Origin: a virus
Direction: 5' to 3' (one strand)
Virus record (IMG/VR): IMGVR_UViG_3300031277_000010
Coordinates: 1 to 40,005 of that record
DNA length: 40,005 nucleotides
In this document: piece after piece, positions 30,128-35,931 of the stretch
How the letters are laid out: every line of letters begins with the position of its first letter
Numbering within the stretch: the stretch's first letter is position 1
The notes under the pieces: generated by a model
Databases searched by the model: none
Seen by the model: only the letters and a program-made list of their open reading frames with translations
Told to the model about the DNA's origin: nothing
Program-made: the position numbers and the translations under genes

Positions 30128-31059
30128 GATTTCACCTCTTCGGTTTCGGGTTTCTGGTTCTCCACCTGGATCTGGCGCAGGCGGTTCAAAACTTGCCTCA
30201 TTTTCGTCAACGGCGCGTCCTCGATCTTCTGGACGCCGAGCCACGCCATTGTCTTGTTCTGGGTGGGTTCGTCAAGCAGGTGCCAAAGTTCCTGTACTTC
30301 TTCCAGGGTTGCAGAGCCTTTGCCCAGGGCACCCTCAAGGGCTTCCCAGGACAAGTCCATCTCTTCGGGGAGCTCGTAGCCTACGCGGCATTTAGCGTCC
30401 TCTGCGGCGCTTCCTCGGCAGTAGAGCCGGCGGGTAGAGGTTCCCATTGCCCGTCCCTTCAAATCTCCCCTTTCCTTGATGATAGAATACTCGTAGTCAG
30501 CCCGTAAAACTATATCTGACCAAGCGAATACTTTTCCCCACACGGTTTTATCAACATCGGGAGCAAACTTCTGATAAGTTCCATCTATTGGATGTTGGAC
30601 GTTTTGTAGACCAGTATGAGCAAGCAATAAAATAGTCATGCCCCTTGCCCGGCAATCGTCGAGCAGGATAAGCAACTCGCGCATCCGCTCCGCTGTGGCT
30701 TTCCATCCCTGCCCCCATCCGAGGAATCCACCATCTCCTTTTTTCGCTGTCCATTGTCCACCGTACATCGTTGTACAAACGTGCTGAGCAGCGAGATCGA
30801 CTGCACCATTCAACGTGTCAATGACTACGGTTTTAAACTCGTGTTCATCCGTTGCCATTTCTTTTACGTTCGAAATGAATTCTTCCCAACTCTTCGCTTT
30901 GTCGAATGCCCAAACAGGGAGGTTATCAACCCCGTCCTCTGTCGCGACAAAACCAGGAGAGGGCGAATCCGCTCCTACTGTGGATTTACCGATTCCCTGC
31001 CGCCCATATAGGACGATTCGGGGAGGTCGGTATTTACCGCGTTTCATACCCTTGAGCAT
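30124..31059 (-). CDS. RecA-like ATP-binding recombination protein (Sak4 / AAA_24 type)
   Basis: A 311-residue protein: Walker A GRQGIGKST (19-27), Walker B VVIDT (78-82) and ILLLAHTG (143-150), with GSAAEDAKCRVGYELPEE late in the core. This is the layout of phage Sak4-type annealing ATPases. ATG at 31059 follows AAGGAG; a longer TTG-initiated form is rejected. With the adjacent SSB-like protein and exonuclease it should drive single-strand annealing or strand exchange during replication. Confidence 0.82.
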   Translation of the reverse strand: MLKGMKRGKYRPPRIVLYGRQGIGKSTVGADSPSPGFVATEDGVDNLPVWAFDKAKSWEEFISNVKEMATDEHEFKTVVIDTLNGAVDLAAQHVCTTMYGGQWTAKKGDGGFLGWGQGWKATAERMRELLILLDDCRARGMTILLLAHTGLQNVQHPIDGTYQKFAPDVDKTVWGKVFAWSDIVLRADYEYSIIKERGDLKGRAMGTSTRRLYCRGSAAEDAKCRVGYELPEEMDLSWEALEGALGKGSATLEEVQELWHLLDEPTQNKTMAWLGVQKIEDAPLTKMRQVLNRLRQIQVENQKPETEEVKS

Positions 31060-31070
31060 TGATTTTCTCC

Positions 31071-31271
31071 TTAACAATTAGAAAAACGTTCCATGACACC
31101 CATCACCGAATCTTCAACTTCTCGATGATGAGTTTCCCAGTACCGGAAGAATTCGGAATGATCGTACCACCAATCCATGGCCTCATCGTCGCACGAGCAG
31201 CGGAACTTTTCGTCGCAGTCGAGCGGCTTGCCGCAGGCTGGGCAGGAGCCGAATCGCGGGCTATATCGCAT
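31071..31271 (-). CDS. Small zinc-ribbon protein (66 residues)
   Basis: ATG at 31271 follows GAGGTGCAGA, overlapping the upstream gene by 11 bases. It contains CPACGKPLDCDEKFRCSCDD, a compact cysteine cluster, followed by an aromatic/acidic helix (MDWWYDHSEFFRYWETH). Likely zinc-binding; function unknown. Confidence 0.6.
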   Translation of the reverse strand: MRYSPRFGSCPACGKPLDCDEKFRCSCDDEAMDWWYDHSEFFRYWETHHREVEDSVMGVMERFSNC

Positions 31272-31482
31272 TCTGCACCTCGCGAATCTTGTCGTTGATT
31301 TCATCCTGCATATCAAGCAGCTTGCTCATGTCCTTCGTCTCGCCGAGGACGTAAAGGGCATAGGCCATCCCCTCGGCATAGCTATACCACCGTAAAGCGG
31401 AAATAGAATTCTTGCATTCTCCGGCTAATTTGTTGGCCGAAAACAAAGCCCTCATGACGATCTTATATCTTTCCTTGTCCAC
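31261..31482 (-). CDS. Uncharacterised helical protein (73 residues, GTG start)
   Basis: GTG at 31482 is chosen because GGAGGGACCA precedes it; the longer reading has an improbable leader. Sequence: VDKERYKIVMRALFSANKLA, SALRWYSYAEGMAYALYVLG, LLDMQDEINDKIREVQ, all helical. It overlaps both neighbours. Confidence 0.55.
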   Translation of the reverse strand: MDKERYKIVMRALFSANKLAGECKNSISALRWYSYAEGMAYALYVLGETKDMSKLLDMQDEINDKIREVQNAI

Positions 31483-31672
31483 TGGTCCCTCCGTTCGGCT
31501 TGATCTCCCGGGCGAACAGTCGAGCGTTGATCTCCTCGGCTCTCGCGATGCTCTTCCGGGATCTCTCGGCCAGATAGATAAAAAAGCGCTCCCGACTGGG
31601 GCAGTTGGAGCTGCAGATGATGTGGGATACAGCCGGGAACGCTTCTTCGGTTTCATGCTTTGATAGTGACAT
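31463..31672 (-). CDS. Uncharacterised 69-residue protein
   Basis: ATG at 31672 follows TTGGAGCAAACA. Contains CSSNCPSRERFFIYLAERSR and a charged helix ending in a Gly-rich tail. A possible promoter lies upstream (31673-31752): TTTACT, 17 bases, GATAAT. Function unknown. Confidence 0.55.
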   Translation of the reverse strand: MSLSKHETEEAFPAVSHIICSSNCPSRERFFIYLAERSRKSIARAEEINARLFAREIKPNGGTSGQGKI

Positions 31673-31688
31673 TGTTTGCTCCAACTGC

Positions 31689-31717
31689 TCTTATTATCGG
31701 CGTTCCGTGCCGAGAAG
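31689..31717 (-). promoter_or_regulatory. Candidate promoter upstream of the 69-residue gene
   Basis: In the 80-base gap the transcribed strand has TTTACT and GATAAT separated by 17 bases, near sigma-70-type -35 and -10 boxes (four and five of six matches). It would restart transcription ahead of the recombination module. Position and hexamers only. Confidence 0.35.
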
Positions 31718-31752
31718 TAAATCAAGAAATAAAATTTTCTACCTTGAGAGAA

Positions 31753-32064
31753 TCAATAGTCTCCTTCATCGGTTATTATCCATCCGGTATCAAGGAACCA
31801 TTGTCTTATTTCCTTCTTTTCCCATATACAAAAGTCGCAATTATCAAGGTCCGTTACCGTTGCTTCCCATAATCTTTCGTCATAATTATAGACGATCGCC
31901 GGCGGGTCATAATCTGTTTCTCCTATAATGTATAAATACTTCCCGTCTAAAGAGATGTATTTCCCAACTTCTGGAATAAACGGCAATTCTAATGATACCG
32001 TGGCGGTGATGTAAAATGCATCATTGCAGAAGCCGCCAATAAGCCGTGTTGTGTAAAGCTCCAT
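31753..32064 (-). CDS. Uncharacterised 103-residue protein
   Basis: ATG at 32064 follows AGAGAGGAGGTAAAA. Beta-rich: LYTTRLIGGFCNDAFYITAT, VGKYISLDGKYLYIIGETDY, LDNCDFCIWEKKE. No family recognised. The ribosome-site leader resembles that of the next gene. Confidence 0.58.
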   Translation of the reverse strand: MELYTTRLIGGFCNDAFYITATVSLELPFIPEVGKYISLDGKYLYIIGETDYDPPAIVYNYDERLWEATVTDLDNCDFCIWEKKEIRQWFLDTGWIITDEGDY

Positions 32065-32090
32065 TTTTACCTCCTCTCTGTCGAACCTAA

Positions 32091-32261
32091 TCAAGAATAC
32101 CATTTCTCGACTTCTTCATATGCCCTTACAATATCTGAATACCCAAGCTCTATAAGAACATTGCAGAGAATCTCGTCTGCGTCCTCGTGGCCGACTTCTG
32201 CATTTCCTGCTGTGTTTAGCAAATGCAGGGATTCTATTATTTCTTCACGATTGATCGCCAT
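32091..32261 (-). CDS. Uncharacterised acidic helical protein (56 residues)
   Basis: ATG at 32261 follows AAAGGAGGAGGTAAAA. Sequence: INREEIIESLHLLNTAGNAE, ADEILCNVLIELGYSDIV. Helical, acidic. Function unknown. Confidence 0.55.
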   Translation of the reverse strand: MAINREEIIESLHLLNTAGNAEVGHEDADEILCNVLIELGYSDIVRAYEEVEKWYS

Positions 32262-32263
32262 TT

Positions 32264-32443
32264 TTACCTCCTCCTTTGCCGAACCTTCATCTTCGCCCAC
32301 CGATCGCCCTCGGATTTCTTGACGAGCACCGGGTGAAAATCGTCGTCCCGTTGAAGCCGGCCCTGGGAGATGGCAGCGTAGACGGCGCTCACGTGGACGC
32401 GGGCGAGGATGGCGAGTTGTGCTGGGGTGTAGTGGGTTTTCAT
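32264..32443 (-). CDS. Small helix-turn-helix DNA-binding protein (59 residues)
   Basis: ATG at 32443 follows AAAGG, just after the upstream gene ends. Residues 5-30 (YTPAQLAILARVHVSAVYAA) form a MerR/excisionase-like HTH, followed by SQGRL and a basic tail (KMKVRQRRR). It is the only obvious small transcription-factor-like protein in the early region and may regulate the nearby divergent promoter. A longer reading to 32512 lacks a ribosome site. Confidence 0.6.
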   Translation of the reverse strand: MKTHYTPAQLAILARVHVSAVYAAISQGRLQRDDDFHPVLVKKSEGDRWAKMKVRQRRR

Positions 32444-32454
32444 ATATTGAACCT

Positions 32455-32652
32455 TTAAGAAATCCTTAACTCTTGCTCTAATTTCCTCCCGATCTCTCTG
32501 CATGTCCAGCATGGTTCATTGCTGTTTGGGTGTTCGATGCGCCACTTGGCATGATCCTCCAGGGTCCTCTTCAGGGCGCTTAGTGTGGTAGCATTGATAG
32601 TTTTCAAATGCTCTCGTTCTTCCATCGTTAGCTTATTCTTCCATGTCGTCAT
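32455..32652 (-). CDS. Uncharacterised helical protein (65 residues)
   Basis: ATG at 32652 follows GGAGGGACGATCG. Sequence: KLTMEEREHLKTINATTLSA, LEDHAKWRIEHPN, and a CWTC pair near the end. Function unknown. Confidence 0.55.
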   Translation of the reverse strand: MTTWKNKLTMEEREHLKTINATTLSALKRTLEDHAKWRIEHPNSNEPCWTCREIGRKLEQELRIS

Positions 32653-32688
32653 CGATCGTCCCTCCATGTTTTGGCTGCCTCATCAGGC

Positions 32689-32725
32689 CCAGGGTACCGC
32701 CCTGGCACGACGCGCCGAGGCGCGT
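32689..32725. other. Tandem GC-rich hairpins
   Basis: Two adjoining stems: CCAGGG / CCCTGG (32689-32694 and 32700-32705) and ACGCGCC / GGCGCGT (32710-32716 and 32719-32725). They lie between two small genes and are not followed by a T-run. Confidence 0.5.
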
Positions 32726-32736
32726 TTCGGCTTTAG
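32722..32736. repeat. 15-bp direct repeat, copy 1
   Basis: GCGTTTCGGCTTTAG here is identical to 32985-32999. Both copies cover the TAA stop region of a small early gene. Confidence 0.7.
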
Positions 32737-32948
32737 GAGTTGTCTATTCGCATCATCCTGTTTCCGACTTCTATTGTTTTCTCAACCTCTCGTCTCGCAT
32801 CCTCTTCGAGTAGAATCTGCTGCAATTCGGCCAGACTCTTGTGATGATAACATCGGACTGATTTTTTTGCCTCCTGCGCCGAGAGGCCGCCCAGAACACA
32901 CCGGTCCAGGGCGATCTTAGTGATGAGGTATTGTTTCCGGCTGGTCAT
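32733..32948 (-). CDS. Uncharacterised helical protein (71 residues)
   Basis: ATG at 32948 follows CAAAGGAGGCAACG. Sequence: KQYLITKIALDRCVLGGLSA, HHKSLAELQQILLEEDARR. All helical, basic N-terminal half. Function unknown. Confidence 0.58.
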   Translation of the reverse strand: MTSRKQYLITKIALDRCVLGGLSAQEAKKSVRCYHHKSLAELQQILLEEDARREVEKTIEVGNRMMRIDNS

Positions 32949-32984
32949 CGTTGCCTCCTTTGTCTCGGGTTTCGTTTCGTGTTG

Positions 32985-32999
32985 GCGTTTCGGCTTTAG
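32985..32999. repeat. 15-bp direct repeat, copy 2
   Basis: Identical to 32722-32736; it overlaps the end of the 65-residue zinc-ribbon gene. Confidence 0.7.
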
Positions 33000-33193
33000 C
33001 CTCCCTTTTGAATCTCGTCACTCCAATGCCCGCAGTCCTCACAGCGATGAATGAGCCGTGTAGTACCGATCCCGTCTTCATCCTCGCCAAGCCATTCGGA
33101 ATCCTCTTCAATGAGGCCTCCGCAATTCTTGCAAGCGTAGTACCCGTTTTTCCATTCTTTCGTAAGCACGTTTTTTCTCGTCATGGTTGCCAT
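32996..33193 (-). CDS. Small zinc-ribbon protein, first gene of the early block (65 residues)
   Basis: ATG at 33193 follows AAATAAAGGAGGACACG. It has CKNCGGLIEEDSEWLGEDED and CEDCGHW, two CxxCG knuckles separated by an acidic loop. Being nearest the early promoter, it may be a host-takeover or regulatory factor. The longer reading to 33241 lacks a ribosome site. Confidence 0.62.
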   Translation of the reverse strand: MATMTRKNVLTKEWKNGYYACKNCGGLIEEDSEWLGEDEDGIGTTRLIHRCEDCGHWSDEIQKGG

Positions 33194-33248
33194 CGTGTCC
33201 TCCTTTATTTCTCGGTTTTCATTTTTGAGTTTTGTTCTCATGCCCTCT

Positions 33249-33277
33249 ATTATATCGTCATGATAGAAAATATTCTA
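33249..33277 (-). promoter_or_regulatory. Candidate early promoter with overlapping operator-like palindrome
   Basis: On the transcribed strand TATAAT (33254-33249) is a perfect -10. The -35 position holds TAGAAT (33277-33272), which is poor and overlaps the palindrome TAGAA-AATA-TTCTA (33264-33277). A weak -35 under a palindrome suggests an activator- or repressor-controlled promoter driving the leftward early block. Confidence 0.5.
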
Positions 33278-33355
33278 CCATAAAATCGACAAAAAAGAAA
33301 AAAGATTTCCTGCCCCCGAAGTGGTCTCGGCGGGTACTATATATATGACAATTTA

Positions 33356-33361
33356 TATATT
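33356..33361 (+). promoter_or_regulatory. Candidate -10 box for the plus-strand gene
   Basis: TATATT lies about 20 bases upstream of the plus-strand start, within AT-rich TACTATATATATGACAATTT context. No good -35 was found. Confidence 0.3.
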
Positions 33362-33379
33362 AATGGGGGTTATTCGGAT

Positions 33380-33787
33380 ATGCAACGCAGCGGTATATGG
33401 TGGGGAACGACAGCTTTAGGATTCATCTTAGGCTTTCTCGGGTCGATAATCATCCAACCCTGCTCCTGCGCCTACGTGGAGCCCCAGGATTACGCCAGTT
33501 TAACCGATCTTCCAGATGCGTACGTTTCCCTATGCCCGGCCCTGAAACACGCCCTGAGCGAAAATAGGCCCGTTCTAAGGGAAGCATGGAACAATATGAT
33601 TAGATACCTCATTGCCGAGATAAAAATGACTGGAATAAAGGATACAAAACTTGTAGGATTATATGCCGACATCGTGGGGGACGAGGGTATGGAGTGGGAA
33701 ACCCGTGAACACGTTGCAAGGATGCTTTCAAATCAAATCAAGTTATGTAATCCGACCAGCCGTCAACCCCTCCCGCAGAATCCTTGA
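33380..33787 (+). CDS. Lone plus-strand gene: membrane-anchored or exported protein (135 residues)
   Basis: The only confident plus-strand gene. Residues 1-31 are a signal or anchor (MQRSGIWWGTTALGFILGFL, then GSIIIQPCSC) with two cysteines at the end that could carry a lipid. The rest is helical (PALKHALSENRPVLREAWNN, WETREHVARMLSNQIKL). GGGGG lies ten bases upstream of ATG at 33380. Its end overlaps the convergent minus-strand gene by 50 bases. Opposite orientation with its own promoter suggests an accessory gene such as superinfection exclusion or an envelope factor; this is inference. Confidence 0.6.
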   Translation: MQRSGIWWGTTALGFILGFLGSIIIQPCSCAYVEPQDYASLTDLPDAYVSLCPALKHALSENRPVLREAWNNMIRYLIAEIKMTGIKDTKLVGLYADIVGDEGMEWETREHVARMLSNQIKLCNPTSRQPLPQNP

Positions 33788-33989
33788 CCGAAATCGTTAG
33801 AAGTTCATCCTTGTCGCCCCTGTCGAGCTGGATCTCAAGGGTGGGGTCCGATTGTTCTACGCGCATGGTCAAGCCATCGTTGATCTGATACTTGAAAATG
33901 TATGGTTCCACGCCGTCCGTAACAGTGATTTGAAACTTCTTTCCTCCCACGGGCGGGTCCGGGTCAGCTCCACCAAGTCCGAATGTCAT
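33738..33989 (-). CDS. Small beta-rich protein at the end of the tail/lysis block (83 residues)
   Basis: ATG at 33989 follows GATAGGAGGTAGCC. Sequence: KKFQITVTDGVEPYIFKYQI, LEIQLDRGDKDELLTISVKD, an Ig/cadherin-like beta sandwich pattern with a Gly/Pro-rich N-terminus. It is the last gene of the late operon and converges with the plus-strand gene. Possibly a minor virion protein. Confidence 0.55.
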   Translation of the reverse strand: MTFGLGGADPDPPVGGKKFQITVTDGVEPYIFKYQINDGLTMRVEQSDPTLEIQLDRGDKDELLTISVKDSAGGVDGWSDYIT

Positions 33990-33998
33990 GGCTACCTC

Positions 33999-34265
33999 CT
34001 ATCGAAACAACATTGACGCGGCACCTCCTAGAACAATAGAGGAGCCGAATATTAAAACAATCTTGATCCATGTTTTGATCTTTGAATCTATTTCGGTAAT
34101 CTTCTCTCCATGCACGGCCAATTTCCTGTCTATCGATGAATGGCGAGTACGGCAGTTCTCGAAATGACGAACGAGCCCATTCTCAAGACGGTCTACACTG
34201 TCTTTGATATGCGCGATATCCTTTGCCATCTCTACTACCTTGTCGTGGTCTTCGCCATTTGCCAT
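33999..34265 (-). CDS. XhlA-like holin-associated membrane protein
   Basis: An 88-residue protein with a coiled coil at 8-64 (VEMAKDIAHIKDSVDRLENG, IDRKLAVHGEKITEIDSKI) and one C-terminal membrane anchor (WIKIVLIFGSSIVLGGAASM). This layout matches XhlA-type proteins that work with holin and amidase in lysis. It is one base from the preceding membrane protein gene. No amidase was found alongside. Confidence 0.62.
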   Translation of the reverse strand: MANGEDHDKVVEMAKDIAHIKDSVDRLENGLVRHFENCRTRHSSIDRKLAVHGEKITEIDSKIKTWIKIVLIFGSSIVLGGAASMLFR

Positions 34266-34266
34266 A

Positions 34267-34617
34267 TCATTTTTCCTCTTTAGACTCCCGCTTGCTCTGA
34301 ACTTCGATAAGCTTAGCGAGTAGCTCTTTCTGTTCGGATTGTATTGCTTTTTGGTCCGATAATATTCCCGTTATCTCTACAATGCGCGCATGTACCTCCT
34401 CCATTCCCTTGTTGAGATCTGTTTCGACGCGGTGAATCTCCTTCAGGTTGTTCACATAACTTATGGCCCCGTGAACCTGAAAACCAACGAGCAGTGGAAT
34501 CACGGTCCAGAACAGCTTCGTGGATACCCGGTTTCCATAGATGCGACGAAGCATGGCTATTTCCTTCGTTTCCGCTTCATCTGCTGGAACTTCGTTTCCG
34601 TTCTTCCACAAGCCCAT
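34267..34617 (-). CDS. Membrane protein with C-terminal coiled coil (possible holin/spanin-like)
   Basis: A 116-residue protein with a transmembrane segment at about 34-55 (KLFWTVIPLLVGFQVHGAIS) and a long coiled coil after it (IHRVETDLNKGMEEVHARIV, KAIQSEQKELLAKLIEVQS). ATG at 34617 follows GATAGGGGGATACA. Paired with the XhlA-like gene it is a lysis candidate; an i-spanin-like role is possible but no matching outer-membrane partner was identified. Confidence 0.5.
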   Translation of the reverse strand: MGLWKNGNEVPADEAETKEIAMLRRIYGNRVSTKLFWTVIPLLVGFQVHGAISYVNNLKEIHRVETDLNKGMEEVHARIVEITGILSDQKAIQSEQKELLAKLIEVQSKRESKEEK

Positions 34618-34629
34618 TGTATCCCCCTA

Positions 34630-35538
34630 TCAAAGAAGTCCGCAAACCTCAAGAAAGACTGAAAGCATGGTGGGATCGGTCGGAGCCGTCACGATATCGG
34701 GGATCGAGTACACGGGATAAGTGTACCAGGACGAAAAGAGATAGATATCTGCGTCCCCGCCGGCGGCCAGGTACGCGGAAAGCCCCTGCAGCGTCACGGC
34801 CCGGAAGTCTGCCGCTGATGTCATGCCCGCGCTGTCCGTGCAGATGAGCCCGAAGGATGCATCGAGCCCGCGCACGTAGTCCCGCACGGCCTTTATCTTC
34901 GCCCATGAGTTACCGTTGATTTCATCGATCGCCTTTGAGAAAGGGCAGTCCAAAATGATGAAATCGAGCGTCTTGTCAATCGTGTCGAGCGCCGTCACGA
35001 GCCCGGAGTAGGCCGACTCATAGTCATCGTTGTGAGTGGGCACCGCGTCGATGATCCCGAACTGCATTGACGGGAACTCGTCGAGAACCTGGGCCGCGTA
35101 TCCCGCCGCGTCCTCGATCCTCATCGCCATCGTGTAATCCTCAAGCTCCGTCACACAATTCAGCGGATCGAAGTGTTTCGATAGGATGCTTTGGAGCGAC
35201 AAATACCGAACATCGAACCCGTAGTCGAGCATAGACTGGATCCTGGCAATGGCCGAGGAATAGTCCGGGTTAGCATAGCAACATTGAATCATGGTCGCCG
35301 ACACGTCATCGAGCGCAACCTTGATCCCTGCCGCGTTCAGTACACGAGCGATGTTCTCTATCACCGCCGACGGCTTCTGAGAAATGTACTGGTCCCACGT
35401 CGCGGAACGGATCATGAAAACGTCCATCGCCTGCCGACTGTTCGGCCATTCGGCAAGGCCCGGTGATATGAATCGCTCAAAAAAATCGGGCGGGATTCCG
35501 CCGTGGATATGCAGATTGTTATCCTCGAACCACTCCAT
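34630..35538 (-). CDS. TIM-barrel-like protein, candidate glycosidase (endolysin or tail-tip hydrolase)
   Basis: A 302-residue protein. ATG at 35538 follows GGGGGAAAG; a basic 40-residue extension is rejected because a separate small gene occupies that stretch. Strand-helix alternation is clear: AMDVFMIRS, AGIKVALDDVSAT, GFDVRYLSLQ, MQFGIIDAVPTH, LDFIILDCPFSK, SFGLICTDSAG, ADIYLFSSWY, an (alpha/beta)8 barrel. Acidic residues near several strand ends could be catalytic. It lies after the tail hub genes and before two lysis-like membrane proteins, so it could be the endolysin or a virion glycosidase. Family not recognised. Confidence 0.5.
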   Translation of the reverse strand: MEWFEDNNLHIHGGIPPDFFERFISPGLAEWPNSRQAMDVFMIRSATWDQYISQKPSAVIENIARVLNAAGIKVALDDVSATMIQCCYANPDYSSAIARIQSMLDYGFDVRYLSLQSILSKHFDPLNCVTELEDYTMAMRIEDAAGYAAQVLDEFPSMQFGIIDAVPTHNDDYESAYSGLVTALDTIDKTLDFIILDCPFSKAIDEINGNSWAKIKAVRDYVRGLDASFGLICTDSAGMTSAADFRAVTLQGLSAYLAAGGDADIYLFSSWYTYPVYSIPDIVTAPTDPTMLSVFLEVCGLL

Positions 35539-35563
35539 CTTTCTTTCCCCCACAATAAAACGC

Positions 35564-35689
35564 CTACGGTCTCGCTTCTGTCGGAATCCACCAGAAAGGT
35601 GGTTCCTTGCCACGTTGTTTTTTCTGGGTTTTCTCTGGCTCATCTCGTTTTTCGACATCCCTTACTTTTCTTGGTCGCCCTCTTACCAT
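35564..35689 (-). CDS. Small basic AT-hook-like protein (41 residues)
   Basis: ATG at 35689 follows CTTTGGAGGATGGATC, a strong site, overlapping the previous stop by seven bases. Sequence: MVRGRPRKVRDVEKRDEPEK then TQKKQRGKEPPFWWIPTEAR and P. RGRPRK is a classic AT-hook core and the protein is very basic. It may bind DNA, or be a small linker protein. Its presence explains why the TIM-barrel gene starts at 35538. Confidence 0.55.
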   Translation of the reverse strand: MVRGRPRKVRDVEKRDEPEKTQKKQRGKEPPFWWIPTEARP

Positions 35690-35931
35690 GATCCATCCTC
35701 CAAAGTGTGTATCGTCCTTCCCGTGTCCGTGTCTTTGATCGTTATTATCCCTGCGTTCACATCATCGGCGACGCACCTCGCCCATATTTCAAGGCCGGCG
35801 ATCTGCGCATCCTCAACCGTGGCGTAGTCCTTTACGTCTATCGCGCACGCAATAGTACCCACCTGCTCATGAGTCCGCATGTTCCGCCTTGGCAAATCAA
35901 CATCACGCCTTAATAGGTATCTACCTGTCAT
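35683..35931 (-). CDS. Uncharacterised 82-residue protein after the tail hub
   Basis: ATG at 35931 overlaps the hub stop by 11 bases, with AAAGGGGAT nine bases upstream. Met18 (35880) is an alternative start. Sequence: VGTIACAIDVKDYATVEDAQ, IWARCVADDVNAGIITIKDT, alternating alpha/beta. Probably a tail accessory protein. Function unknown. Confidence 0.5.
   Translation of the reverse strand: MTGRYLLRRDVDLPRRNMRTHEQVGTIACAIDVKDYATVEDAQIAGLEIWARCVADDVNAGIITIKDTDTGRTIHTLEDGSW

Noticed and set aside
29621-30379. Plus-strand open frame of 252 codons opposite the SSB-like and RecA-like genes
   Set aside because: It opposes two strongly supported genes and has no domain or ribosome site.
32917-33111. 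Minus-strand 64-codon open frame overlapping the zinc-ribbon and 71-residue genes
   Set aside because: It is in a different frame across two better-supported genes with strong ribosome sites, and has no site of its own.
35539-35658. Forty-residue N-terminal extension of the TIM-barrel protein
   Set aside because: The ATG at 35658 has AAGGG immediately against it with no spacing. A separate gene with a strong ribosome site uses this stretch in another frame.
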